Assembly: GCA_905221605.1 (NCBI GenBank)
Contig: CAJNDS010002066.1
Location: forward strand, 283,980-347,979
Source of the DNA: Symbiodinium natans
Taxonomy: Eukaryota > Sar > Dinophyceae > Suessiales > Symbiodiniaceae
Direction: 5' to 3'
DNA length: 64,000 bases
The translations under genes were made by a program, and so were the position numbers. Positions 1-14,046 of the stretch are shown one piece after another (the stretch's first letter is position 1; every line of letters begins with the position of its first letter). Under the pieces are notes generated by a model. That model did not search any database, was not told the DNA's origin, and worked only from the letters and a program-made list of their open reading frames with translations.

Positions 1-185
1 TACGGCTCGGGATCTAGGGTTTAGGGCTGAGGGTTTAGGGCTTGGGGATAAAGAGTCTGGGGGGTGTAGGGCTTGTGGTTTGGTGTTTGGTGTTTGGGGT
101 TTGGGGTCTGGGGTTCAGGGTTTAGGGTTGGGGGAGCTCTCAAAACCGCCCGAAACCCTAGACCTGAAAAGGCACGACACACATT

Positions 186-222
186 TTTTGGGCTGTTCCC
201 CATTATACTAACAGTCCTTGCA
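186..222 (+). mobile_element. Family B fragment
   Basis: TTTGGGCTGTTCCCCATTATACTAACAGTCCTT-type left arm only, next to the last PPR exon in the window. Confidence 0.5.
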
Positions 223-349
223 TGTGAATTTATAGTTGGGTTGGGCTTGTACAAGCTATGTTCGGATGTCTCCCGTAACCTTACCCTAAACCCTAAACCC
301 TCGCGCGACATTTTCGCTCATCTGGGCACGGGAATCTGCCAGGAGGCAC

Positions 350-3300
350 CCTGTCTCGCAGGCGCTGATGGCTGCGTTGTAGGAGATGTTTCCTGGAAAG
401 CCAACTAGGCGGCTAAGGTTGAGGGTTTAGGGTTTAGGGTTTAGGGTTGAGGGTGTAGGGTTTAGGGTTTAGGGTTTAGGGTTTAGGGTGTAGGGCTTAA
501 CCTTAACAGCTCCAGAGAACCGCCGGCTTTTGGGGAGAGTGCCAATATGTCCCATAACAGTCGGTTGGAAGGGGCATATAGAAACTACAATGGCTGGAGA
601 AGAAGCCCTAAATCCGTCAAGGCTGAGATGTGGGTGGGCGACACCACAGCACAAGTCCTTGTGGTGGTGCGCGCGGAACATCAGCTAAAAGAAGCCCAAA
701 ACCCCAAACGCCTCAACCCTAAGCCCCTCCTTCCGGAAAACCCTCAACCCCTTAAGCCCGAAATCCAACAAAACCGAAAAGCCTAATGTAGGGGTCGGAA
801 AAATTACTGATAAAAATGCCTGTAGTCCCCTTACAACTAGACTCTAGAAACCCCCCCCCCCCAACCCTTTTCGGATTGTTAAGGCTCCATTATATTAAAC
901 CCTAAACCCTAAACCCTAAACCCTAAACCCTAAACCCTAAACCCTGAACCTATGAGGCGCCTGGCTGGGGCCTTCCAGCGCCGCTGGCGCCGGTCTCCAG
1001 GCTCCGGAGGGCCCAGCGCCAGCGCCCCGCGCGGGCGAAGGCGCTCAGGACCTGCATGTACTTGGGGTTTAGGGTTTAGGGGTTAGGGGTTAGGGTTTAG
1101 GGTTTAGGGTTTAGGGTTTTAGGGCTTGGGGTTTAGGGTTTAGGGGTTAGGGTTTAGGACTTAGGGTTTAGGACCGTTTAGGGTTTAGGACCGTTTAGGG
1201 TTTAGGTCGAGGGTTTAGGGCTTAGGGCTTAGGGCTTAGGGCTTAGGGCTTAGGGCTTAGGGTTTAGGGTTTAGGGTTGACTTTGTAAGTCTATACTTAG
1301 TATGCCCTAGAGTCCCGCTTGTACTCTCGATAACACACCTACTAACCCCACTTACTAAGTCAAAAGGGCTTCCCAAGTAGGGGGATTTGGGTTTTTGGGC
1401 TTAGCAATTGAGGGTATAGGGCTCTAAACCGTCTGAGGCTTAGCTCTTTAGGGTTTCGGATCTAGCAATTTAGGTTATAGGGTCTACTTCAGGGTCTAGG
1501 GTGTAGCAACTTAAGGCATAAGGTCTATGCCGCTGAGAAGCCCCCAACAGCCTTCAAGGCCCCAAGTCTGGCACAACTACTGTTTTCACGAACCCAGACG
1601 CTACGTTCAGGGTTTTGAAAGGAAGCCCCTGAGAGGAAGTTTGTGGAAGCAGGCAAGTGAAGCGAGTGTTTGGGCTTCGGGCTTAAAGTGTGGTTGTTTC
1701 TAGCGGCACAAGAAAGGCCAGGGTTTAGGGTTTAGGGTTTAGGGTTTGGGGTTTAGGGTTTAGGGTTTAGGGTTTAGGGTTTAGGGTTTAGGGTTTAGGG
1801 TTTAGGGTTTAGGGTTTAGGTTAAGCATGCTCAACTGCAGGGGCGTTCGGATAATGGGGGCCTTCGGGCCCCCTTTGAGCGTTTAGAGCTAAGACTGGGC
1901 CTAGGACTTCGGATCAAGGAATGAAGGGCTTCTCTGCAACTCTACTTTTCTCCACTTGTGAGCAGTAAGTGCCATAAACCCGAACCCCTGAACCCGAAGG
2001 CCTGCGGTTATACAAAGTAAAAGGCTGCTCCTCAGGGCTTATGGTTTTCTGTGTTCAGGGCTTAGGTTTCACAGGACGTTTCGGGTCTAGGGCTTGTGGG
2101 AAAGATGCGGGGTTTGGGTTCAAAGGGCTTGGGGCGTTTAGGCCCTGAACCCTGAACCCTGAACCCTAAACCCGAACCCTAAACCCGAAGCCCTAAACCC
2201 TAAACCCTGAACCCAAACCCCAACCCTAAACCCTAGACCCTGACAGGGTTTATAACTCCAAGCATGGTGGGACTTGGCACGCCGACCCGAACCCTTAAAA
2301 CCCAAAAACCCTCTATTTATAGGGTTTAGGGTTTAGGGTTTAGGGTTAGGGTTTAGGGTTTAGGGTTTAGGGTTTAGGGTTTAGGGTTTAGGGTTTAGGG
2401 TTTAGGGTTTAGGGTTTAGGGTTTAGGGTTAGGTTTAGGGTTTAGGGTTTAGGGTTTAGGGTTTAGGGTTTAGGGTTTAGGGTTTAGGGTTTAGGGTTTA
2501 GGGTTTAGGGTTTAGGGTTTAGGGTTTAGGGTTTTGGGCTTTGGGTTTTGGGTTTTGGGTTTTGGGTTTAGGGTTATAGGGTCCTTAAGGGGGGGGTTCA
2601 AAAGGGTGGTATGTAGCCAACAGCCCGGACCCAAACTGCAGCCCAGCCGCAGCGTTCAGCGCGATGATATTTGGCCGGAGGCCTCGCCGGCATCGGTTTC
2701 ATACCCTAAACCCTAAACCTAAACCGCAAACCCCAAACCCCAAACCCAAAACCCTAAACCCTAAACCCAAAACCCTGAGCCCTACAGTCGTTTTTTTTGT
2801 TTTGGAAGGAGGGAAGGTTAGGGCTTAGGGAAACCCTAACCTTCCCCAAGCGCTAAACTCAAAACCCAAAACCCCCAAAAAAGGTTTAGGGTTTTGGTTT
2901 AGGGTTGGGGGTCTAGGGCTTGGGGTTCAGTGTGTTGTCTGTAGGATTCTTTTATCAAGTGTTTGGGGTTGAAGTCTTTGGGGTCTGGTTGGGGTCCAGT
3001 GTTGGTAGAGGCAGAGGGTTCAGGGGTTAAGCTCTTGGGATTTCTGGTGTAGGGTTTGTAAGAAAGGGTTCTACAAGGGTTTAGGGGTTGGGGTTGAGGG
3101 CTTAGGGTTATAGGATGAGTTCTCAAAAGTATGGTCTCTGTTGGGGCCTTGAACAAGAGGGCCGCCGTATAATAAGGACCCCAAGAAGGACCGTATTTTG
3201 GAGAAGTCACCATATAGCACTAGCTGATCAACGAACGTGATGTTCTGGCCCTGGCCTGTGTCCGCGGAGGCCCGGAACAGGAGCGCCGAGTGCCGCCACT

Positions 3301-6300
3301 TCGCGCGATTTCCTTCCAATGCAGTCGAAACCCCACAGGGTTCAGGGTTTAGGGTTTAGGGTTAGCTTCCGAATCCAGGGGACTTGGTAAGTAAGTAGGT
3401 ACAAGTAGAGTTTCAAGCACGTTCCTAATAGTGTGCAACCAGCTTCTGCTTCTTGCTAACTTCTACTTGCTAACTTGCAAAGCCCCCCGATGTTCTCAAG
3501 TAATTAGGGCAAAAAAGATCAACTTTGAGAAACAAAGCCGACTACGAGGCTGTGATCTTCGAGGCGCTTGACGAGTCTCCCGAATCGCCGCATTACGTCT
3601 AGCACTGTCGAGAGTTGAATTTCGGCTATGGACTCTCCAAATTTGCCTGTAAATCCTAACAGTAACCCTGAACCCCAAACCCCCTTCTCTACCCTGAGTG
3701 CCCTTCAAGGGGCTTACGACCCGCCGAGTTCAGCCGAAACACGAGGAAACTCTAGGCCGTCGAGGAGCCACAGGCCGTGATCACAGAGTCGCAGGAGATG
3801 AGGTTGACCTGTGCCCACAGCGCCGCAGCAGAAGCAAGCAAATCACCTCGGCGTAAGGCTCAGACATAGGGCTTCGGGGCAGCGTGTCACAGGGTCTAGG
3901 ATCCATAAACTTAGGATCGTGTGGGTTTTCTGTAAGGTCTAGGCGCTTCTTGGATTTATAGAAAGCTTTGGAACATTTCTTGTGGGATTCCACTCCAGCA
4001 ATAGTTTCTTAGGGTTTAGCCCTAAACCATACACCCTAAACCCTAGGAAACTACCCTAAACCTTGGGGTTTAGGGAACCCCTGGGGCCAATTTTCGGCTT
4101 AACACGCAAGCAGGCGGCCTGCATTCTGCCAGCGGGAAGACTTGCCGCTGGCGCTCATTGCAGTGCTGTAGGAAAGGATGTCTCCTTGTTAGGAAGCATA
4201 TGGGGGGTTAACGCAAATAGGGGACCCCTGACATATATAGGCCCCCAAATAGTAGCTTTCCCCTTATGTTTTGGACCCCAACAATAAGGTACCCCCAATT
4301 TCCGAAACCCCCAGAAAATGATAAGGGTGCCCTATCCAATGGGGCTACCAAGTCTCCTTCCAGTGTCTCTGTGGGGAGCAGGTCCAGCGTGCTCACTGCC
4401 TCCTGCCATACACTGCCGTGCTCACGAGCGGCAATGACCGCATTGTAGGTATACCTGGCTCATCATTGAAGCCCCAAACCCCAGGCCTTATGAACCCTGA
4501 ACCCTCAACCCGCAATCACGAGACCATAACCCTTGGGGCTCTTGGGAAGTTCTGGGAGCTAGGGAGAGCCCTGAACCCCTGAACCTTGAACCTTAAAACC
4601 CCAACCCCTCGACCCCTGTTCAACCCTAAAACCTAAACTCTGAACCCTAAACCCTGGCCCTATATAAACCCGCCACCAGGGGATTTTCCAGCGTTTCCGG
4701 GGCTGGTGTGGGCTGTAGGCTGGTTTAGGCTGTAAGGTTTATAGGGCTTTATAGGGTTTGTCGCGTCTTATAGGGTGGTATAGGGTTCTATAGATTGTTG
4801 TTGGGTTTTACAGGGTGTTATCTCGGGGTTGATAGGTTGTTATGAGGTTTTATAGGGGTTAAAAAAGGGGTTTTGTAGGTTTTATAGGGTTTGTAGGGTT
4901 CCCTGACGCTCGCCAGTTTCGGCCCGGTGGCAGGTCCGGCTGCAAATGCCACGTCTGAAGCGACCGCCACAATGCAGCCTGCCACCGTGCCGCTCGGCCA
5001 GAGACGGTGATGGAGGCGTTGTACCTTCGCTATAGGTTTAGGGCTTAGGGCTTCGGGTTTAGGGCTGAGGGTTTACGGGTTTAGGTCTTAGGGATGTTTA
5101 GGGTTTAGGGTTGAGGGTCCGTCGACCCTGGCGTGTTGCATGGGTTTGGGCAGTGAAAACCAAACCCTCCACCCTTAACCTCAAGCCTCAAGTTGGCCCG
5201 AAGCTGACGTTCGGGGTTCTTGTTCAGAAGCTTTCATTGGCGGATCTCTGCAACGAAGCCATGTTTACAGCACAGGCCGGACGGGTTGTTCGAGAGGCCT
5301 GCTCTCCTCCGCGGATTCCTGGCTTTGTCCGAGCGAACGCCATCCTTTCCAGCTTCTTTTAAGTCCTGGACATTGCTGTCATCTATTGGATCAGGAATAA
5401 CTTTCCGATCTTTCGGTTTTTGAAAGAGGCTAGTACTTTGGAAAGAAAAGTGAAGAGAATATGATGATGACACCCTAGAAGTCCTTTGTCAACGGGTGAG
5501 ACTGTACGAGAAATAGTATTCATGTCGCCAGTGAATGAAACGTCCCCCCAAGACACGGGACAATCTGCGGAGCTTGCCCGAACTGCTTGCCATTAGGGGC
5601 CGACTGCCTCAGCAATGAGTGTTTCTACCGAGCAACAGTTCTCCCCAATCTTGCACCTCTGGCGTAACCGCCTCAGAGCGGAACGAAGCTGTGCAACAAT
5701 GCACGCGCTTCGGCGGGAGGCTCACTAGCTGCAACCCCCTTCAGACGTTGTGAGTTGGACCAGGCCATCTCCTGTCAGACCGAGCGGGGCCATTATTATC
5801 AGCTAGGAAAATTGCAACCTGGAAGTGTGGACAAACTGCTCACGGGAGTTGGAGTTTCCTTCCAGTGAAATTCGAGGACTGCTTCCCGAAGCACTGGCAT
5901 CCAGATCCCCACGGAGTACACGGCGCGGACCGCGCCAGTAACGAGACGATGTGCCTCAAACGATGTCCATGTCCACATCCACATCTGCCGCGCTCGCCAC
6001 CTCCTCTGCCCACCTTGCCGCGCCGGACGGCCTCTCAGCAGGAGCAGCAGCAGAGCGAGGCCGGGCACGCTTGGATCAGCAGCTGGGATCGGCGGCGGGA
6101 CACCGAGGAACAGGGCGCAGGACCAAAATAGCCACCAAGGCCACGCCAACAGCGGACCAAGCAGACAGTTCAAGTGGCCATAACCCTTGCATGCCTGGCA
6201 CAGACTGGGCAGGCTCCAGACGCCAATTAAGGCCGCAGGTTTCACAACTGGCGGCACCCGTGTTTGGTTTATCTAGACAGCGTCACACATGATATTGTTT

Positions 6301-9300
6301 TGCGGACAGAGACTTGGCGAGTAGATTGCGGAGAAAACTTCTGGACACCCGGGCGCGAATATCTTGAGCAGCGGTCTCGCCTGTCGGGTCACATCAGATT
6401 TTCGCCCTATTGCCAACCTTCTGCAAAACATTTGCTTGCCGGGTTAGCTTGAGTTGAAGCTGCGTTGGACGCAAATCAACTTGAAGAGCAGCAAGGGTCC
6501 AGGAAGGTTAGTCCTGCAATGGGCAATGGGAGCACGGAGACATGTTGTGGACGATGCAAAAATTGACTTGTGTGGCAACTTGCCAACATGGCTTGATGTT
6601 GTTTTGCTGATGATGTAATTATTTGTCTTCACTAAATCTTCAAAACGCAGAATGGGTTTTAGACGAGCTGGTCTAAAACATAGCCGAGTAGGGCTCATTG
6701 CTCAACACGAAGAAGACCAAACATATTTCCACCTTATTCCCCTCCATTTCTGGTAGGCAGTAGTAGGCACACCGCCGCTTGCATGCGAAGCAACCGAATC
6801 CAAAGGATCAATGACACTGCTCTTGTTTGAAATTTCGATTTTGCCGAGGACTTTTTGTTTGTTGGAAAAACTCCAAAAAAAACATGTGTTTTTGGAGTTT
6901 AAGTGTTCCTGGCCTCAGAAACCAAAAACTCATGGTATTTTGATTTTCGCTCAAATTCTAAAAAACCTCGTGGTTTTTTTGGATTTTCAACCCCGCGGAG
7001 AGCAAAATCCAATAAAACACATGCTTTTTGGCTTTTCAAAAGAACAAAAATAGCCTCGGGAAAATCCAAACTTCAATAAAAAGCAGTGTCCCGGCTTCAT
7101 GGTTTTGAACTTTTAGATTTTGGGTTTCTTTGGCAAAATGCGCAAAAAATGCTTTGTTTTGTATAAAGGATATGTGTGTTAGAAGTTGATTGTTTCTATG
7201 TGACTTCCTTGGCGAACAGCACTGGCAGCAGCCGCCGCAGACGCAGCCGCCACGGCCACCTCCCTGACCAGGGTGTCTGTTCCATGTCAAAGGCGCGCCT
7301 CTGCCATCTCTGCCCTTGCCCTGTTTTTGCCCTTGTTGCCCTTGTACTTGCCCTTGGCCTCGCCATTGCCGCGGCCGCCGCGGCCAGCATCCTCTGCAAG
7401 GGTCCACTGAGCAGGGGCTGCAGCTACGGCTGCGACGGGCGAAATCAATCACCAAAATGAGCATGTGGGTGCGCGAGGTGCTGATCTGGACCCCGGGACG
7501 ACGCGCATCATGAGCATCAGCTAGCGGTCCTTGGCGCCCCCCCGGCCGTTTCGAATGGATGCATTTTTAGCCGTGTTTTGCATACCACGTCTTGGGGCTT
7601 TAGGGCTTAGGTGAATCGTCAATTGAGGTACAACTTGGGGAGGGTTTTAGGAACCCTAAACCCTAAACCTAAACCCTAAGCCCTAAACCGTAAAGAGGGG
7701 AGGGGGGGGGGGAGGAGGGGCATTGGGGGGTTTAGGGTTTAGGGCTAAGGGTTGAGCGGTCAAGCTGCGTGATGACGTCGGCCCGGAGGTGAGAGTGCCG
7801 GAGCCTTGGCCACCGCACCCGCCTGCCCTGAGCCCTCTCAACCCTCGATTCTTAGGGTTTAGGGTTTAGGGTTGAGGGTTTTGGGGTTTAGGGCTTAGGG
7901 TTTAGGGTTTAGGGCTTAGGGTTAGGGTTGAGGGTTGAGCGTTTAGGGCTTCGGGTTTAGGGTTTTGGGGTTTAGGGTTTAGGGTTAGGGTTCCCTTAGT
8001 ATGGGCCCTGAAAAGAGGACCCCTACCCCATATATACCCAACCCAAGGGCCGACACATCAGAACTCTTTAAGGCCCATGCAATTATCTTAGATCTAACAA
8101 CTAGCCTTCCGGTTGGTTTAGGGCTTGCGGCTTGGGGCTTGGAGTTTAGGGTTTGGGGTTTAGAGTTTGGTGTTTAGGGTTTGGGGTTTAGGGTTTAGGG
8201 TTTGGGGTTCAGGGTGTGGGGTTTAGGGTTTTGGGGTTTAGGGTTGGGGTTTGCGGTTTGAGGTTGAGGGTTTGTGGCTTTAGGGGCTTGGGGGTTTGGG
8301 GCTTTGGGGGGTTTGGGGGGTTTGGGGGGTTTGGGGGGTTTGGGGGGTTTGGGGGGTTTGGGGTTTGGGGGGTTGGGGGTGGGGGGTTTGGGGTTTTGGG
8401 GGGTTTGTGGGGGGTTTGGGGGGTTGGGGGGGTTTGGGGGGTTTGGGGGTTTGGGGGGTTTGGGGGGTTTGGGGGTTTTTTGGGTTGGGGGTTTGGGTGG
8501 GTTTGGGGGTTTGGTGGGGGCGTTTGGGGGTTTGGTATTGGGGGGTTTGGGGGGTTTGGGGGGTTTGGGGGGTTTGGGGGGTTTGGGGGGTTTGGGGGGT
8601 TTGGGGGGTTTGGGGGGTTTGGGGGGTTTGGGGGTTGACTGCAGAGTCTTTTAGGTTTCAGATTGGGTTTTGGGGGAAGACCTGGCAACAGAACCCCTCA
8701 AGCTCTCAAAGTTGCCCTGAAACCCTACCCGAATACTTCAACTACCCAATCCTAAACCCCCAACCCTAAGACCTAAAGCCTAAACCTTAAACCCTAAACC
8801 CTGAAACTTTGAAACCCTCTAAAGCCCAAGCTCCGAACTGTCAACGTTCCTTGCGGTTTTGGGTTTAGGGTTTAGGGCGTGGGGTCGTTGCACTATGTGG
8901 CTTGTTTTGCATATGAAACAAACGAATCCCAGGGGCTGGGCAACCAGGTCCAAGGAATTTGGCCATGGCTCACCTGGCTCGATGTCTCGAGCTTCAGGCC
9001 CCCATGTGGGTTTAGGGTTGGGGGAGTGGGGGGGTTTAGGGTTTAGGGTTGAGGGTTTAGGGTTGAGGGTTTAGGGTTTAGGGTTTAGGGTTTAGGGTTT
9101 AGGGTTTAGGGTTGAATGCTTTAGGTAGAGCTTAGAGGGGGACTGCTGAATAAGGGAACTTATGAGGAAAGGGAGAACAACAAAAACACATACCACCCCC
9201 CCTCTCCCCAGATGTCGCAACAATAACACCACCCAGGTCCCGCCTGGTTTAGGGTTTAGGATTTAGGATTTACGGTTTAGGGTTTGAGCCAAGTAGGCCC

Positions 9301-12300
9301 TAAACCTTAAAGCATTAACGAGCAAGACCCCGTTCTTTAATTAGGACCCCCCACTAGAGTTTTGGGTACAAGGGGCATTAGACACCCTAAGACCCTAAAC
9401 AAGGGGTACTGGCTCCGTGTGCATATGTGTGGAGAGGGCATGTAAAACGTTGAAGCTTCTAGGCTCTTTTGCTTGAAGACAGTGTTGGAACTCGTAGAAC
9501 TGCTTCTATCCCTTAGGTTTAGGGATAGGTTTCGGGTTGAGGGTTACTGTGCCCCGTCTCCCGCAACCGTGAGAATCACCCGGTTTAGAGCCGCAAAACA
9601 TGGGTGGAAAGGGTTACGGACGCTCTTTCTGCCGCAGAACGGCAAAGGAACCGCTAACTGTGAACTGCTGATGTGGCACAGAGTGGAAGGAGAAACAAAA
9701 GACATGGACAGCAGCGAAAGGCAACCGCCACTTTGCTATCTATGTCCCCTAACCCTACCCCGGCCCCGGACTCCGAAACCCCTAGCCCAGACTTGAACAC
9801 TAACACCCTGCGCTCTGCATCCCTAACCCAAAAACCTCAACCCTGAACCCTAACCCCCAACCCCCCCCTCCCCCCCCAAAAAAAAGATTTAAAAAACAAA
9901 TCCCGAAACTTCAACCTTTACTAAGACATGATCTGCATCTCAGTCTCAACCCTAAATTTAAACCCCAAACCCTCAACTCTAAACCCTAAACCCTAAACCC
10001 TAGACCCTAAACCCCAAACCCTAAACCCTAAACCCTAAACCCTAAACCCTGAACCCTGAACCCTGAACCCTGAACCCTGAACCCTAAACCCTGAACCCTG
10101 AACCCTAAACCCTGAACCCTAACCTTCATCTGCACCTTGGATGCCGGGTCGCCACTGCAGCCGCTGATGGCGGAGTTGAAGGCCACGGCGTCCACGCGCA
10201 GGCCGCGGCCTGTGGCTTTTTTGGGGTTTGGGGTTTGGGGTTTGGGGCTTAGGGTTTAGGGTTTAGGGATTAGGGTTTAGGGTTTAGGGCTAGGGGTTTT
10301 AGGGTTTAGAGTTTAGGGCTTAAAGTTTAGGGTTTAGGGCTTGGGGGTTCAGGCTCTTGCGGGTTCAGGTCCTTTTTTCGTCTAAGCCTGCTTATCCCTA
10401 CGAATCCTAAACCCTACACACCCTACAAACCCTAAACCCTGCAAGCCCTGCATAACGTAAACCCTACACCCTACAAACCCTACTCTTTAAACCCTAAATT
10501 CTCAACCCTATCAACCCTGTATCGGCCTAGCTTTGGGGTCCAGGGCTTGAGATTTTGTTGATGACTATTTATCTACGCTTTTACTTCCATATATTTCCTC
10601 CCACTCCCGACCCTCGGTGTGGGGTTGTTAGATTTTAAACTCAACTCTTCTGCTCGCCCGGAACGAGGTTCCAATGTGAGCATGATGCAAAGCCAAGCAC
10701 TGACTGCAGCTGTCAAGAGAAAGCTGAGTCCTTGCACACTGCAATTGGAAGACTGGTTGTGTGCGTGTTGCGATGTTAAAGCCCATGTGGCATGTACAAG
10801 TCAAGCATTGCCAAAGCTCTGAATGATGTAAAGGTCAAGTATTGACCGCAGCTTTCAAGCTGAATCTGTCGGAGCTGCGATAGGAACACTAGATGCGATG
10901 TAAAACCAACGTGAGCATCATGAAAATCAAACATTGACCGGAACTTACAAGAGAAAGCTGCATCCTTCTGAACAGCAATTGGAAGACTGGGTGTGTGAGA
11001 TGCGATCTTTGCTGAACTCTTCTATCCATTTAGGATTTAGGATTCAGGGTTTAGGGTTTCGGGCCCGTAGTCCGGGAGTCCTTCTATACCCCTTCGTGTA
11101 CCCTATGCAACTACCCTTCGAGCTTGGTTAACTCGAAGTTCTGGAGTCCTGGCAACTCTAGGTGCCTTCTAGGGTATAGGGTTCAAAGGGTAGGCCCTAG
11201 GGGATTTGAAGGGCATAAAGAGCTTGAAGGGTGTTAAGGGTTTAAAGGGTTAAACAACTTTAGGCTTGGGGTTGAGGGATTAGGTTGTAGCGACCCGAAA
11301 CTTTAAGCCCTACTAGGGCTTCGAGCTCCAAACCCTCGACCCAGCGACCCATAGACACTGCCGAGTCGTCGTTTAAGGGCGCGCTTGTGGCCATCTGGAT
11401 TGGTGGCAACAACTTGCAAAATTGGGCGATCGCTGCGAAACAACTTTGTAGCAACCTTTAAGCATAATAATCATCAACTAGCGCGACATAACCATGCTTC
11501 ACCAAACTTGCGGGGCCTAGAACAACAGCATCTTCAGTGCGGGGCTTCCACTCCGCCTGGCGCCTACTGCCATGGCCTCCTAAGGATCTGCATGTTCATG
11601 CCATACTTGAAGGTTCATGGTACTTACTAACCAATTATAACTGTACTTATAACCCTAATTATAATACCCCTAAAGGGCCTTATAGGGGTTATCCCAAGTA
11701 TGGCGCAAGCGTAGGTTGAGGGCAGCCCAGTTGAGTGAGAGCATGCGTACGCAACATTGCGGCGACCGCCTTGGGTTGGGTGCTCCTTGGCCAATAGCAC
11801 GGTGCGAATCTGTTGTTTCAAACCGACGCAGACGACGTCGGGGTTTTTTCGGGAAGGAATTTTCCCAACCCCCCGCATAAACAGCCTGATACATCTCCAG
11901 AAACCAAGGGCCTGTAAGGGTTTAGGAAGTTTAGGGTTTAGGGTTTAGGGCCCTATGAAGTTCCAGTACCCCAAGCCCGTAACCTCTTTTTGAACCCCCC
12001 CCCCCCGCCCCCAAAGACTCCGAACCCCGAAAACTCCCAAAACCTCAACTCCAATAGTACGCATTGAACTGCCTTAGCCATTTGAAAGCCCTAAACCCTT
12101 AACCCAAACCCCGTAAGCCCAAAAACCCTAAGTCCCTAAAACCCCAAAACGCCTAAACCCTAGAACCCTGAAGCCCCAGAACACCAGAACCCCAAAAGCA
12201 CCCTAAGCCCTAAAACCCCAATATCCCTCAAACCCTAGAACCCTAAAACCCGTAGAACCCTAAAACCAGCAAGAACCCTAAAACCCCTACAACCCTAAGC

Positions 12301-14015
12301 CCTGAGCCCTAAGCCCTAAACCCTGAACCCTAAAACCCCCAGAGCCCTAAGAAACCCATCTCCCGCCGAGACTCGCCGCGCCAGCAAACGCAGTGCCCAG
12401 AACCAGAGGCCCGCCTTATCTCTTTGGGATTTTGGTTGGGGCGCTTGGGGTATAGGGATTTTGGGTTTAGGGTTCAGGGTTTTTGGATTTAGGTTTCAGG
12501 GTTCAGGGTTTAGGGTTTAGGGTTTAGGGTTTAGGGTTTAGGGTTTAGGGTTTAGGGTTTAGGGTTTAGGGGTTTGTCGGGGTGTTTGGGGTGTTTGGGT
12601 TTTGCTGTCGTAGAAGGGTTCCTCTGGAGCTAGGGCTTGGGGTTTTCCCTAAACCCGAAACCCAAAACCCCAAATCCTCAGACCTCTTAGGGGACTGCGG
12701 ATTTACCCTAAACCCTAAACCCTAAACCCTAAACCCTAAACCCTAAACCCTAAACCCTAAACCCTAAACCCTAAACCCTAAACCCTAAACCCTAAACCCT
12801 AAACCCTAAACCCTAAACCCTAAACCCTAAACCCTAAACCCTAAACCCTAAACCCTAAACCCTAAACCCTAACCCTAAACCTTGCCAGAGGCCCTCAATT
12901 ATTACCAGACCAGCCCTGGCCCTGCTCTGCCTTGCTCTACTTGGAGGTTCATGGTACCTACTGAGCAGTTGAAAACTGTACTTCTAACTGCACCTACAAC
13001 CATCTCAGGGCACGTAAAAGGGGCTTTTTTAGTGGGTTATAGGTACGGAGGTAGGGTTATAGTTGGTTTAGGGTTTACCCTAAACCCTAAACCCTAAACC
13101 CGAAACCCTAAACCCTAAACCCTAAACAGTGGGTTATAGGTACGGAGGTACGTTTACAGTTGGTTCATAAGTACCATGAACCTCCAAGTAGCTTCGGATC
13201 GACCCGAGCCACCACGGAGGTGCTCGGTCGGAGCATCTCTTTAGGGTTTAGGGTTTAGGGTTTAGGGTTTGGGGTTTAGGGTTTAGGGTTTAGGGAGCTG
13301 TGACCGCACTGTGTCGGCGACAGAAAGGCCGCAGCAGCATCCATTCCTCCGGACTTTCTCGCATGTGACGGCTCCTGTTGGCTCTGACAAGGGAGTCAGA
13401 GGGCTGTTGAAACCTCATTCTGCATCGTAACACTATACCCTGATCCCGAAACTCCCTAAACCCTCTCTTCTCTCTCGAATACATTTTTATAATTGAGGTT
13501 TTATCAATATGGAAGGTTGATTTTGAAACCTCAGAATTCATTATTCGATTTCCTATATATCCATATCGATAGGATCTATAATTCTATATGGTCAATCTTT
13601 CATAAATTTATATTCTAGAATGTATGAATGATCATATAAGAAGAAAACCCTAAACCCTAAAGTCTAAACCCTTCTTATTATTTATATTTCCAGTTTAGTT
13701 TGTTTTTATTTTTATTATTACGATTAATATTATTATTATTACTACTATTATTATTAGTATTGTTATTCTTACTACTACTATTACTACTACCACTACCCCG
13801 CTGCTGCGCCCACCCCTCGTGCAACCCTAGCAGAGTCTCGAAAGCCTCGTCAAGTGCGAAGAGCACGAAAAAAGTACAAAAGAAAAGAAGGAGGCCGACT
13901 AAACCTAAATCCCTTTTTTTGTACTAGCCTCCCTAAACCCGCTCCTGAAGGTCCTTGGCTTAGCCTTCTCGCCATGTCACTTGCAGTTCTCTCTCTCTTT
14001 CTCTCTCTTTCTCTT

Positions 14016-14046
<31 letters not shown>

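Noticed and set aside
3500-3650. A PPR exon at 3.5-3.65 kb (frame with LSTVLDVMRRFGRLVKRL)
   Set aside because: The PPR exons at 3846-3769 and 3312-3256 join in phase with correct repeat spacing without it, and its phase 0 reading has a stop.
8209-8769. Five overlapping ORFs rich in GFGG, GLGG, GVWGVW or NPPNPP
   Set aside because: The 9-base TTTGGGGGG minisatellite keeps all frames open; no coding signal.
11700-11880. PPR exon near 11.8 kb (NPDVVCVGLKQQI)
   Set aside because: Exons 12414-12363 and 10209-10151 join perfectly without it; resemblance is limited to a few residues.
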